Assembly (NCBI RefSeq): GCF_016862195.1
Contig: NZ_BOMM01000014.1
Span: 62,001-126,000 of the forward strand
Length of the DNA: 64,000 bases
Reading direction: 5' to 3'
DNA from: Paractinoplanes ferrugineus
Lineage (GTDB): Bacteria > Actinomycetota > Actinomycetes > Mycobacteriales > Micromonosporaceae
A model generated the notes under the pieces. It saw only the letters and a list, made by a program, of their open reading frames with translations, was not told the DNA's origin and ran no database searches. Below are positions 26,701-35,337 of the stretch, piece by piece; position 1 is the first letter of the stretch, and each line of letters opens with the position of its first letter. Both the position numbers and the translations under genes were made by a program.

Positions 26701-26797
26701 GCTGACCTTCTGTCAAGCCCAGGCACAAGTTGACGACTTTTGACTCGAGGACTTCCAATGGACTTCTAGCGGTTGGCAGAATTTGACGATTGTTGAC
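26701..26797. promoter_or_regulatory. Three TTGAC-N5 paired motifs in the divergent intergenic region
   Basis: Between the AAC(3) operon and the second NB-ARC gene are CTGAC-N5-GTCAA (26701-26715, inverted), TTGAC-N5-TTGAC (26729-26743) and TTGAC-N5-TTGAC (26783-26797). The pentamers within each element are spaced one helical turn apart. The last two elements are 13/15 identical. Such phased arrays suggest binding sites for a regulator of both transcription units, although single TTGAC copies could also be -35 boxes. Confidence 0.55.
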
Positions 26798-26828
26798 GGC
26801 TCGCGCCGGCGAACGGGGGACTTTGATC

Positions 26829-29672
26829 GTGGTGAGAGCGCCTCGGCCGGCTCCTGTCCCCGACAGCCCTTTGGCGGAACTTGTCCGTGCTTTGCACGAG
26901 TTGCACCGAGACGCCGGAAAGCCCGGAGCCCGCCGGGTCAGCATCGCGATCCGGGATGACGAGTCCCTGCGCGACACAGTCAGCCACGAGACGATCAGCG
27001 CGATGCTTCGAGGAACCGGCCTGCCGAAGTGGGTGAAGGTCGAGTGTGTCGTGCGGAAGTTGGCCGAGTGGTCGGTAAGCGGGCTCGACGCCGATCGGGA
27101 AGTTCGTCGCTTCCATCAACTCTGGCTCGCCGCCGACGACGACGGTCTCGATGGCACGGTACCGGCCGGGGTACGGAATGACTTCGTCCCGTCTCAGCGA
27201 CCGGCGCCGGTCCCGGCCGGCCCGGCTCCGGCCCCCGGTGCGACGCTGACCAATGTCCCCGCCCCGGCCCGGCACTTCACCGGACGTGAGCGGCTCCTCG
27301 CCGAGATCCGAGCCGTGCTGAGTGGCTCGAACCGGATGCCGCTCTCGCTGGTCGGCCTCGGAGGCGTAGGAAAGACGCAACTCGCCCTGCAGTACGTCGC
27401 CCGCTGGGCAGCCGAGTACGACGTGCTGTGGTGGGTGCCGGCCGAACAACCCTCGCAGGCGATCGCAGCCCTCGCGGCGCTGGGCGACCAGCTCGGGATC
27501 AGCCTCTCCAACGACATGCGGCAGATCGTCCGGGACGTTCTTGCCGCGCTCGAGGAAAGTGCACTGCGCTGGCTGCTCATCTACGACAACGCCGATCAAC
27601 CGGAAGACCTGAGCACGCTTCTTCCCGCGGCCGGCGGCCAAGTGCTCGTCACGTCGCGCAACTATGCCTGGGCGTCGGCGGCCGGAACCCCGTTCAGCGT
27701 AGGGGTCTTCTCCCGCGACGAGAGCATCGCCTTCATGCGCGAGTGGGGGGTGACCGCGCCGGCCGACGACTGCGACACCCTGGCCGAGCAGCTCGGCGAT
27801 CTTCCGCTCGCGGTCGACCAGGTGTGTGCGATGCAGACCGCGACCGGCATGCCCCTGGCGGACTACCTGCGCCTATTCGCCGAGCACCTCGACGAGTTGC
27901 TGGCTGCGGGGCTGCGACCAGGTTCGCGAACCACCACCGTTGCCACCTTTGTGAATGTCGCTGCCGGACGTCTCCGGGCGGAGTCCGTCGCGGCCTCCCA
28001 GCTTCTGGAGCTTCTGGCGTTCATGGCCCCCTCCCCAGTACCGATCTATCTGCTGCACGCCGGCCGTGGCGCCGAGGTCACGCTCCCTTTAGGCCGGTCG
28101 CTCTACAGCTCCGAGGAACTGACCAGGTTGGCTCTACAACTGGGCCGGTACGGGCTGGCGCAAGTGAGCAGCGACGGACAACAGCTTCAGATGCATCGCC
28201 TCGTGCAGGTCATGGTTCGGGAAAGACTGAGCGAGCAGGAGGCCTACGTTCGTCGCCTGGATGTCCATCGGCTCCTCGTCGAGGTGAACCCCAAAAACCC
28301 TGACGACTCGCGGACATGGCCTCAGCACAGCGAGATCGGGCCACACCTGGTCACCTCCGATGCTCTCCGCTCCCCGGAGATGCCGGCGCGGGAGGCCGTG
28401 CTCGATCAGATTCGTTATCTGGAGCGAATCGGCGACTTCGAGGCCTCAGCCAAGTTGTGCCGACTCGCCGTCGATGCCTGGCGGGCCGACAGCGAGTTAG
28501 GTCCGGAGCACAGACTCACCACGCGGGCCACCCGTCACCTCGCCAACGCGCTGCGCTCCCTGGGGTCGTACAACCTATCGCGCAACATGATCGTTGATCT
28601 TTTGAAGGTACTTCGGACCAGCGACGCATACGGTCCCGACCACCCTGACACGCTTCAGACGGCCAACGTCCTTGCGTTCTATCTACGGCTCGCCGGCGAA
28701 TATCAGAAGGCCTTCGAGGAGGACCGCCGCCGGGTCGAAGCTCTGCGCCGGTTGCACGGTCCGGAGGATGTGAGGACGACGGAGGCTACCGGCAACCTCG
28801 CAGTCAACCTCCGGTTGCTCGGTAAGCCGGCGGCCGCACTCGAATACGACGCGGCGCTGGTGAGCACGCTCAGCCGAGCCGTCGGCGCGGAGAACGAACG
28901 CACGCTCGTGGCCATGCGGAATCAGATGTGGGACCTGCTCGGCCTCGGCCGGTTCAGCGACGCGGTTCGGTCCCAGCCCGAGCATCGGGGGCGACGCGCC
29001 GCCAGTGAGATCGCATTGGTCCAGCAAGCGTTGGCGGTCGCGCTGCGGAAGCTCGGTCGAGTCGATGCGGCGCTGCGAACCGCTGCCGCCAACTACCGGA
29101 CCTGCCAGAGCCTCAACGGGCCAGATCACCACCTGACGCTGGCCTCGATCATGACCTATGCGAACACCCTGCGAGCGGTGGGGGACGCGATGGGTGCCCG
29201 CCGCCTGGCGACCGAGGCTCTGGACCGATACCGGCGGCTGTTCGGGGCGGAGAACCCACTCACCCTGGCCGCGTCAACAAATCTGGCTGTCGCCTTACGG
29301 GCACTAGGTCAGTGGCGGGAGGCGTACAACATCGACGAGCTGACGTACGAGCAGACCAGCCGGATCCTGGGTCCGGACCATCCGCACACGTTGGCCACCG
29401 CGATCGGCCTCGCCAACGACCTGGCGCACCATCACCTGCAGAAGGACGCCGTCGCGCTGGGTTCGGCAACGCTGAAGCGCTTACGGCAGGTGCGGGGCGA
29501 CGATCACCCGGAGACGTGGGCATGTGCCGCCAACTTGGCGCTGGACCAGAACAGTTCACGTCGCGAGCCCGTCGAGCGCCTGACCGCCCTGCTGGGGCCG
29601 GATCACCCCGAGGTGGCGGCGGCCCTGGCCGGCATGCGGCTGGAGTGCGACATCGAGCCACCGCCCACCTGA
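26829..29672 (+). CDS. NB-ARC/TPR (STAND) protein with XRE-like N-terminus
   Basis: 947-aa signalling ATPase. Residues 1-120 form a helical XRE-like region (LAELVRALHELHRDAGKPGARRVSIAIRD...SHETISAMLRGTGLP) common in actinobacterial STAND regulators. NB-ARC follows with P-loop GLGGVGKTQLALQY (about 175-188), IYDNADQPEDL, VLVTSRN and GDLPLAVDQ; TPRs of the FxsT kind run from about 520 to the end. The NB-ARC and TPR parts are clearly paralogous to FxsT, but the ParA-like and TIR-like parts are missing. GTG 26829 has GGGGGA 8 nt upstream. Divergent from the precursor operon; inferred sensor or transcriptional controller of the locus. Confidence 0.82.
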   Translation: MVRAPRPAPVPDSPLAELVRALHELHRDAGKPGARRVSIAIRDDESLRDTVSHETISAMLRGTGLPKWVKVECVVRKLAEWSVSGLDADREVRRFHQLWLAADDDGLDGTVPAGVRNDFVPSQRPAPVPAGPAPAPGATLTNVPAPARHFTGRERLLAEIRAVLSGSNRMPLSLVGLGGVGKTQLALQYVARWAAEYDVLWWVPAEQPSQAIAALAALGDQLGISLSNDMRQIVRDVLAALEESALRWLLIYDNADQPEDLSTLLPAAGGQVLVTSRNYAWASAAGTPFSVGVFSRDESIAFMREWGVTAPADDCDTLAEQLGDLPLAVDQVCAMQTATGMPLADYLRLFAEHLDELLAAGLRPGSRTTTVATFVNVAAGRLRAESVAASQLLELLAFMAPSPVPIYLLHAGRGAEVTLPLGRSLYSSEELTRLALQLGRYGLAQVSSDGQQLQMHRLVQVMVRERLSEQEAYVRRLDVHRLLVEVNPKNPDDSRTWPQHSEIGPHLVTSDALRSPEMPAREAVLDQIRYLERIGDFEASAKLCRLAVDAWRADSELGPEHRLTTRATRHLANALRSLGSYNLSRNMIVDLLKVLRTSDAYGPDHPDTLQTANVLAFYLRLAGEYQKAFEEDRRRVEALRRLHGPEDVRTTEATGNLAVNLRLLGKPAAALEYDAALVSTLSRAVGAENERTLVAMRNQMWDLLGLGRFSDAVRSQPEHRGRRAASEIALVQQALAVALRKLGRVDAALRTAAANYRTCQSLNGPDHHLTLASIMTYANTLRAVGDAMGARRLATEALDRYRRLFGAENPLTLAASTNLAVALRALGQWREAYNIDELTYEQTSRILGPDHPHTLATAIGLANDLAHHHLQKDAVALGSATLKRLRQVRGDDHPETWACAANLALDQNSSRREPVERLTALLGPDHPEVAAALAGMRLECDIEPPPT

Positions 29673-29673
29673 G

Positions 29674-31440
29674 TCACACGAGCTCGGCGGTGCGGCCCAG
29701 TTGGGGGTCGGCGATCCGGACGATCTGGAAGCCGGCGTCGGCCAGGATGGCGGGCAGGTCGCGTACCGCGGAGCGGTCCTTCTCGCGGCGTTCGTCGGGT
29801 AGCTCGGCCCAGTCCAGGAGGTAGGGCGTACGGCGTGCGTGGGGGTCGCGGACGGAGCCGTACCGCCAGCCGGCCGCCGCTGCCTCGCGGGCCCAGCGCT
29901 GCTGTTCGGCCTGGGCGAGGTCTTCGATCTCCTCGGTGGACAGGGTGAACTCGCCCGGGCCGCTGCGCGCGACGATCGTGCAGCCGATCGCGCGGAGTTT
30001 GGCGCCGATGGAGTCGGCCTGGGAGCGGTTGGAGGCTCGGCGTTCCTCGTCGAGGGCGGCCCACTCGACGAGGGCGGCCGGGTCGGTGGGCTCGTCGGGG
30101 TGTTCGCGGCAGGCCACCACGTAGCGCTCGTGGATCAGCCGGGCCAAGCGTTCGACCAGGTCTTCGGCGATCAGGTCGGGGTCGCAAGCGGCGGCGTGCT
30201 TCGGGAACAGCTTGATCTTCCCGTGCACCTGGTCGAGGAGCCGGCGGCCGTGTTCGTCGCCGAATGCGTCGGTCAGGCCGGCCAGGCGGTCGACCGGGAC
30301 CAGGACCGTGCCGGCGACCCGGTGCCACAGCTCGTAGGCGGTCAGTGCCACCTGCAGGCTGTACTCCTCGTCCTGGTAGCACAGGTAGGCGTCGTCATAG
30401 GTGAGCGATGGACGCTCGGCCAGCAGGGTGTGCACGTCGGTGTCGTACGCGGTGATCGTGCACGCCTGGTCGAGGATCGAATAGCGGGAGCGCAGCAACT
30501 TCAGGGCGGCCGGGGCGTCGGGCCGGACGAAGTCGACAACGATCCGTTTCGCCGGCCCGGTACGCCGCAGGCGCCAGTCGCGGGCGAGCGAGACGAGCAG
30601 GGCCCGGGCGAACGGCGCGTCCCCGGCGACGAGCAGGCGCGGGATCGCACCGCTGACCGGCTCGAGTGGACGGTCGGCGAGCAGCACCTGCACCGCCAGC
30701 TGGTCGAGGTTGAAGAAGTCGAGCCGCAGGCCCGGCGCGTCGTCCACGCCGAGCCGCCGGGCCTGCAACGCGACCGCCCGGTCGGGGTCGTGGATCTGCG
30801 CGTAGACCGCCGTGCCGACCGAGTCGTCGCCCATGACTCGGCCGGCCGCGGCAGCGATGGCCACGTTGGTGGCGCTGTCGTCGGTGCACGCGTAGATGAC
30901 GTTGGCGTGCGCCGCGCCGGCGCCGCGCAGCACGTCGGGGTCGGTGGCGTCGCCGGTGACGCTCAGCAGATGTTCGCGGCGGGTGGCCAGCGGGCCGATC
31001 GGCCGGCTGCGGATCAGTACCGTGCGACGCTGTGCTCTCGCCAGGTTGCGGGCCAGGGTGGCGGCGGCGGTCGAGTCGCCGCAGACGATCGCGTGCCCTC
31101 GGGCCCGACGGGTGCGAAACCGGCTGAACTCGGTGGACAGCAGCAACCGGGCCGCCTCGGCCAGCGCGAACAGCGTCACCGCGGGGGCGGCGAAGCGGGC
31201 GACCTGCAAAGTCGGCGGCAGGGAGGTGGCGTTCTGCAGCGGGTCGGAGCCGAGCACGAAGAGCTGGAGATCGAAGTAGGCGACGTTGAGGAAGGTGTGC
31301 CCCTCGAGCCGCTGTTCGACGAAGTAGGTATCAAGCCCGATGTATCCGAGGATCAGGGCGACGAAGGCGAGCGCGACGAAGGCGAGGCGCACAACGGTCG
31401 TGGTGCGACGTCCATCGACACTTGTCACCGCCATGTCCAC
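29674..31440 (-). CDS. TrkA-N/RyR domain membrane protein
   Basis: 588 aa. Two N-terminal TM helices (about 18-38 and 80-102) enclose a short external loop; a Rossmann TrkA-N/RCK domain follows (HAIVCGDSTAAATLARNLA from about 115) and a second Rossmann-like part. The C-terminus (about 505-575) is a RyR (ryanodine receptor repeat) domain: AEQQRWAREAAAAGWRYGSVRD...YLLDWAELPDERREKDRSAVRDLP. The layout resembles a ligand-gated ion-transport regulator sensing a nucleotide. Start GTG 31440 or ATG 31434. It lies 6 bp downstream of the reductase gene (same operon) and its stop is tail to tail, one base from that of the NB-ARC gene. Confidence 0.82.
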   Translation of the reverse strand: MDMAVTSVDGRRTTTVVRLAFVALAFVALILGYIGLDTYFVEQRLEGHTFLNVAYFDLQLFVLGSDPLQNATSLPPTLQVARFAAPAVTLFALAEAARLLLSTEFSRFRTRRARGHAIVCGDSTAAATLARNLARAQRRTVLIRSRPIGPLATRREHLLSVTGDATDPDVLRGAGAAHANVIYACTDDSATNVAIAAAAGRVMGDDSVGTAVYAQIHDPDRAVALQARRLGVDDAPGLRLDFFNLDQLAVQVLLADRPLEPVSGAIPRLLVAGDAPFARALLVSLARDWRLRRTGPAKRIVVDFVRPDAPAALKLLRSRYSILDQACTITAYDTDVHTLLAERPSLTYDDAYLCYQDEEYSLQVALTAYELWHRVAGTVLVPVDRLAGLTDAFGDEHGRRLLDQVHGKIKLFPKHAAACDPDLIAEDLVERLARLIHERYVVACREHPDEPTDPAALVEWAALDEERRASNRSQADSIGAKLRAIGCTIVARSGPGEFTLSTEEIEDLAQAEQQRWAREAAAAGWRYGSVRDPHARRTPYLLDWAELPDERREKDRSAVRDLPAILADAGFQIVRIADPQLGRTAELV

Positions 31441-31446
31441 ATTGTG

Positions 31447-32166
31447 TCACCGATTCGCTACTCCTTGGTGTGCGCGCGGGTGGGCCCCGTGCCGGATTCG
31501 TTCGGCGGCGACACCGAGCTCGTCGAGGCGGCGCAGGGTGGCGGCGATCATCGGGTTCGAGCCGAAGATGTAGAAGTCGTGGTCGGGCCACGGTCCGTGG
31601 CGCGCGAGGAGGTCGTCGACGGTGGCCTGGTCGCCGTTCTCATCGGGTTCGTCGCTGGTCGCCCGGATCACCGAGAGCCATGGATGCCGGTCCGCCAGGG
31701 CGTCGATGCTCTTGAGGTCGTAGAAGTCGCTGCGCCGGCGGGCGCCGCGGAACAGGTGGATCCAGCGGGTGCGGTTGACCCGGGTCAGTTCGTCGATGAG
31801 GGCCTTGGCCGGGGCGAGGCCGGTGCCGCCGGCGACGAGGACCACGTCGCGGCGGGAGAAGTGGTCGAGCGCGAGAGTGCCGTGGGGTTCGCTGAGCCGC
31901 AGCATGTCGCCCGGTTTCAGCCGGCCGACCAGGGCGGCCGACACTCCGGCCGGGCCGTCGGCCCGCACGTGGAACTCGAGCACCCGGTCCGGCCGGGGTG
32001 CGTTGGCCATGGCGTACGCCCGGGATTGCCACGGCCGGTACGGGCATTCGATGGTCACGAATTGCCCCGCGTGGAATGGCAGGGGCTCGCCCGTTCGACA
32101 GGTGAAGACAGCGACGTCGGAACCACGTCGTTCATGCGAGAGCACTTGGGCGTGCCAGCCGTTCAT
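31447..32166 (-). CDS. Flavohaemoprotein-type FAD/NAD(P)H oxidoreductase without globin
   Basis: 239-aa ferredoxin-NADP reductase fold protein: FAD domain with PFHAGQFVTIECP, SRAYAMANAP (RxYS-type flavin site) and a NAD(P) domain with VVLVAGGTGLAPAKALIDEL and FYIFGSNPMI. It closely follows the reductase half of actinobacterial flavohaemoproteins, yet no globin precedes it. ATG 32166 overlaps the stop of a 57-codon ORF by 4 bp (ATGA). An electron acceptor is not obvious from the neighbours; it would transfer electrons from NAD(P)H to an unknown partner. Confidence 0.83.
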   Translation of the reverse strand: MNGWHAQVLSHERRGSDVAVFTCRTGEPLPFHAGQFVTIECPYRPWQSRAYAMANAPRPDRVLEFHVRADGPAGVSAALVGRLKPGDMLRLSEPHGTLALDHFSRRDVVLVAGGTGLAPAKALIDELTRVNRTRWIHLFRGARRRSDFYDLKSIDALADRHPWLSVIRATSDEPDENGDQATVDDLLARHGPWPDHDFYIFGSNPMIAATLRRLDELGVAAERIRHGAHPRAHQGVANR

Positions 32167-32336
32167 GAGCCCAAGGGTCGTCGATCCGCCGGGGCGAGAT
32201 CGCACCGGGAGTGCGATCCGGACGAAAGGTCGGACAACCCGACCACGGAGTCGGCGAGGCCCGGCGAATCGGCGACCGCACCCCGTCTGATCAGCGCTTC
32301 GATTGACGGTGCGAGGTCGCGTACATTGACGTTCAT
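32163..32336 (-). CDS. Small ORF coupled to the reductase gene
   Basis: 57-codon ORF starting MNVNVRDLAPSIEALIRR and ending DRRPLGS. It begins 9 nt after the flippase stop and its TGA overlaps the reductase ATG (ATGA). The first 35 residues are predicted helical; the rest is Ser/Asp-rich. No family recognised. Alternatives are a regulatory upstream ORF, or the degraded N-terminus of a once longer reductase. The coupling geometry is the main support; codon bias is weaker than in its neighbours. Confidence 0.5.
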   Translation of the reverse strand: MNVNVRDLAPSIEALIRRGAVADSPGLADSVVGLSDLSSGSHSRCDLAPADRRPLGS

Positions 32337-32345
32337 AGCCGTCGG

Positions 32346-33959
32346 TCAGAGCCGGGTGACGTACCGTCCGCCGTAGTAGATCTTCGCGGTCTGCTCGATG
32401 TTCGACGGCCGGCGCACCGTGGCCCGGCCGATCGCCGGCATCCGCACCGGCACCTGCGCCGAGAACGAGATGGTCTCGGTGATGGCCGGCATCAGAGTCG
32501 TCACGCTCTCCTCGACCATCATCGGCTCGTCGACCGGCGACTGCCTGATCTTCAGGAAGATCAGCACGAACCAGACCACGGCGCCGACGCTGAGCAGCGC
32601 GCGGGCGATCATCACCGGAAGGCTCTCCGGGATCAGGGCGATGGCGATGGCGACCGCGCACGCGCCGCCCAGCTGGGCGAGGAGCTCGATCGGCGCGCGG
32701 CCGGGCGAGATGTCCCGGCCGACCCAGGCGAACATCAGCCACAGGGCGGTGAACGCGACGAGGGTGGCGGCGGCCGGGCCGATCAGCCCGAAGTGCCGGA
32801 CCAGCACCAGGTTGACGGCGAGGTTGAGGCCGGCGCCGAGGAAGTTGACGAGGGCGATCGATCCGGTGCGGCCGTAGGTCATCAGGGTGCGGACCACGGC
32901 GAGCTGCGCGGCGAACGGCACCACGGTGATCAGCACGACCGCGACGACCATTTGAAGTTCATCCGGACGGTACGAGGGTGGCACCCACAACCGCAGGATC
33001 AGCGGCGAGCCGAACGCGAAGCCGAGGACCACCGGCACCATCAGCCGACTCAGCGCGTCGCGGCTGTCACGCAGCACCTTGGCCCGCTCGCCGGGCTCGT
33101 TGAGGCTGAAGAAGCGGGGCATCCAGGCCGAGCTGAGCACCGCCAGGAGCAGCATCGGCATGCTCGCGATGTTGTAGGCGATCTGATATCGCGCCACCGA
33201 CTCGCTGCCCAGCATCGCGTTGATGACCAGCTTGTCGGAGCTCTCGATCACGAACGTGGAGAGCGTCGACGGCACCAGCGGAAGCGCGAACAGCAGCGCC
33301 CGGCCGAGGAAGTCGAAGTGCCGCACCCAGAAGAACGCGGGCGGGAAGATCGCCAGCGCGATCAGCATCGCCAGCACCTGGCAGATCGTCTGCCCGAGCA
33401 GGTAGTTCTCGGCGGTGGGCTCGAGGAACTTGCACAGCGCCAGGGCGACCAGCTGGCCGCCCACCGACTGGATCAGGCCCACGACGACGAACGGGACCAG
33501 CCGGTCCCGGCTGCGCAGCAGACCCAGCGAGGTGTTGGTGACCGCGGACGCGCCGGCCCAGACGACCGCCATCTTGATCTCGTAGTGGCCGTCGTGCAGG
33601 CCGATCGCACCGGCCCAGAGCCCGACGGTGGACCACGCGGTGAAGGTGATCGCGCTGGCCGCCACCACGCCGAACCCGACCAGCCGCCGGGCGCCGAGCA
33701 GGTTGTCGTTGCCGGAGTCCTCCCGCTGCACCGCGGCCTGCAGGCCGAGGGCGGCGAAGATGAAGAGCACCTGCATGATCGCGATGCCGGACTGGACCGT
33801 GCCGTAGTTGCCCGCGCTGAGGATGCGGGTCAGCACCGGGGTGAACAGGGCGGAACAGAGGAGCTGGATCGCCCAGACCACGAGATAGATGGAGTCGCGG
33901 CCGAAGAGCTGAGCGAGGTGGTTCTTCTCCTCGCTCTTGCCGGCCGACACGTCCGTCAT
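32346..33959 (-). CDS. Polysaccharide flippase (Wzx/MATE-like)
   Basis: 537-aa integral membrane protein of the oligosaccharide flippase family with about 12-14 TM helices, starting MTDVSAGKSEEKNHLAQLFGRDSIYLVVWAIQ. It would move lipid-linked glycan across the membrane. ATG 33959 has AAGG 9 nt upstream; the longer frame to 34058 overlaps the preceding glycosyltransferase gene and is not supported. The C-terminal ~60 residues are soluble and end YYGGRYVTRL. Lies downstream of three GT2 genes on the same strand, so it is the exporter of their product. Confidence 0.88.
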   Translation of the reverse strand: MTDVSAGKSEEKNHLAQLFGRDSIYLVVWAIQLLCSALFTPVLTRILSAGNYGTVQSGIAIMQVLFIFAALGLQAAVQREDSGNDNLLGARRLVGFGVVAASAITFTAWSTVGLWAGAIGLHDGHYEIKMAVVWAGASAVTNTSLGLLRSRDRLVPFVVVGLIQSVGGQLVALALCKFLEPTAENYLLGQTICQVLAMLIALAIFPPAFFWVRHFDFLGRALLFALPLVPSTLSTFVIESSDKLVINAMLGSESVARYQIAYNIASMPMLLLAVLSSAWMPRFFSLNEPGERAKVLRDSRDALSRLMVPVVLGFAFGSPLILRLWVPPSYRPDELQMVVAVVLITVVPFAAQLAVVRTLMTYGRTGSIALVNFLGAGLNLAVNLVLVRHFGLIGPAAATLVAFTALWLMFAWVGRDISPGRAPIELLAQLGGACAVAIAIALIPESLPVMIARALLSVGAVVWFVLIFLKIRQSPVDEPMMVEESVTTLMPAITETISFSAQVPVRMPAIGRATVRRPSNIEQTAKIYYGGRYVTRL

Positions 33960-34011
33960 CCAGCTGACCTTACTTGGGTTTTGTTGCGGCGAAGTCGGGT
34001 AGCGATTGTCG

Positions 34012-35319
34012 TCACGAACTGACCAGTTCGCGGCGGACCGCCCTCCGTGCACGGACATAGAGCACGGGACCGGTCAGGTAGCCGGTGAACTCGCGACGCA
34101 TCGCGCCGGCCGGCGTCGGCACCGGGTTGTCGTTGAGGCGTTGGTCGGTCTGCCGCTTGATCCGGACCATCTTGGCCAGACCGGCCGGCACCCGCCGCAA
34201 CACCTCACCACGGGTGTGCGGGGACAGCAGAAGCTTGGTGACGTACGCGGTGAAACCCGTGCCATAGCCGTACATCTGGCGCAGCAGGGCCGCTTCGTCC
34301 GCCCGGTGGTGGTGCCACACGACGGCGGACGGCTCGTACGCGATCGCGCCGTGGTCGAGCATCACCCGGACGAAGATGTCGAGGTCCTCGCCGCCGCGGG
34401 TGAGCGTGCCGGCGCCGAGCGCCTCGTCGAACCCGCCCAGCCGCACCAGCCGTTCCCGGTCGAACGCGAAGCTGGCGCCGGTGCCGAAGATGCCCGGCGA
34501 GAATGGGTAGAGCACGCCGTGCTTCGCCCGCATCGACATGTCGAAGAACTGCGGCCGGCACCGGGTCGACCAGGACGCCAGCCGGGCGTCGAAGTAGGCC
34601 TCGGAGCCGTTGCTGATCGCCGCGGTGCACACCAGTCCGGTCACGCACGCCACGTCGGGCCGGCGCTGGAAACCGCGGACCAGGCCGTGGATCCAGCCGC
34701 TGTCGACCGCCACGTCGTCGTCGGTATAGGCCAGCCAGCGGCCGGTGGCGGCGGCCAGCCCGGCGTTGCGGGCGCGGGACAGGCCCGGCCGCGACTCCCG
34801 GACGTACCGGAAGCGCTCGTCCTCGGCCGCGTAGCGCTTCACCACGAGTTCGGTGGAGTCGTCGCTGGGCGCGTTGTCCACGATGATGAACTCGACGTTC
34901 GGGTAGGTCACCGCGGCCAGCCGGTCGAGGCAGTCGGGCAGCGACTCGCTCCGGTTGCGGGTACAGACCACGACCGACACCAGGTCGGTGGCCTCGACCC
35001 GGTTGGGGCAACTCGCCGGCTGGACCGGCGGGTGCCAGCCGTCGCGCTCGGCCACCTCGGGCACCGCGGTTCCCTCGGCGGTCAGGTGCTCCACCAGGAA
35101 ATCGGCGTACTCCGCCCAGGCGGCCTCGCGGATCGCGGCGGCGTCCCGGTCGGTGCCGGTGCGGCCGAGGGTGAGGTAGCCGAGCGGCTCACCGTGCAGG
35201 CGCACCAGCACCCGCATGCTGGTCTCGGCGCGGGCGGGCACCATCGAGCTGAACGCCCCGTCGCCGGAGAGCTCGAAGTCGCAGCACCAGACACCGGTGC
35301 GAACGGTCGGGAGAGTCAA
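34012..35319 (-). CDS. GT2 glycosyltransferase
   Basis: 435 aa. A 115-residue N-terminal extension precedes a GT2 GT-A domain with SVVVCTRNRSESLPDCL, EFIIVDNAPSDDST, LAYTDDDVAVDSGWI (DDD metal site) and GGEDLDIFVRV (acceptor-side ED). No TM helices are clear, though the C-terminal basic region may attach to the membrane. It is 52 bp from the flippase and 18 bp after the deacetylase fusion gene, in one operon. Sugar and linkage unknown. Confidence 0.87.
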   Translation of the reverse strand: MTLPTVRTGVWCCDFELSGDGAFSSMVPARAETSMRVLVRLHGEPLGYLTLGRTGTDRDAAAIREAAWAEYADFLVEHLTAEGTAVPEVAERDGWHPPVQPASCPNRVEATDLVSVVVCTRNRSESLPDCLDRLAAVTYPNVEFIIVDNAPSDDSTELVVKRYAAEDERFRYVRESRPGLSRARNAGLAAATGRWLAYTDDDVAVDSGWIHGLVRGFQRRPDVACVTGLVCTAAISNGSEAYFDARLASWSTRCRPQFFDMSMRAKHGVLYPFSPGIFGTGASFAFDRERLVRLGGFDEALGAGTLTRGGEDLDIFVRVMLDHGAIAYEPSAVVWHHHRADEAALLRQMYGYGTGFTAYVTKLLLSPHTRGEVLRRVPAGLAKMVRIKRQTDQRLNDNPVPTPAGAMRREFTGYLTGPVLYVRARRAVRRELVSS

Positions 35320-35337
35320 CGTGGCTCCGTCAGTGTC

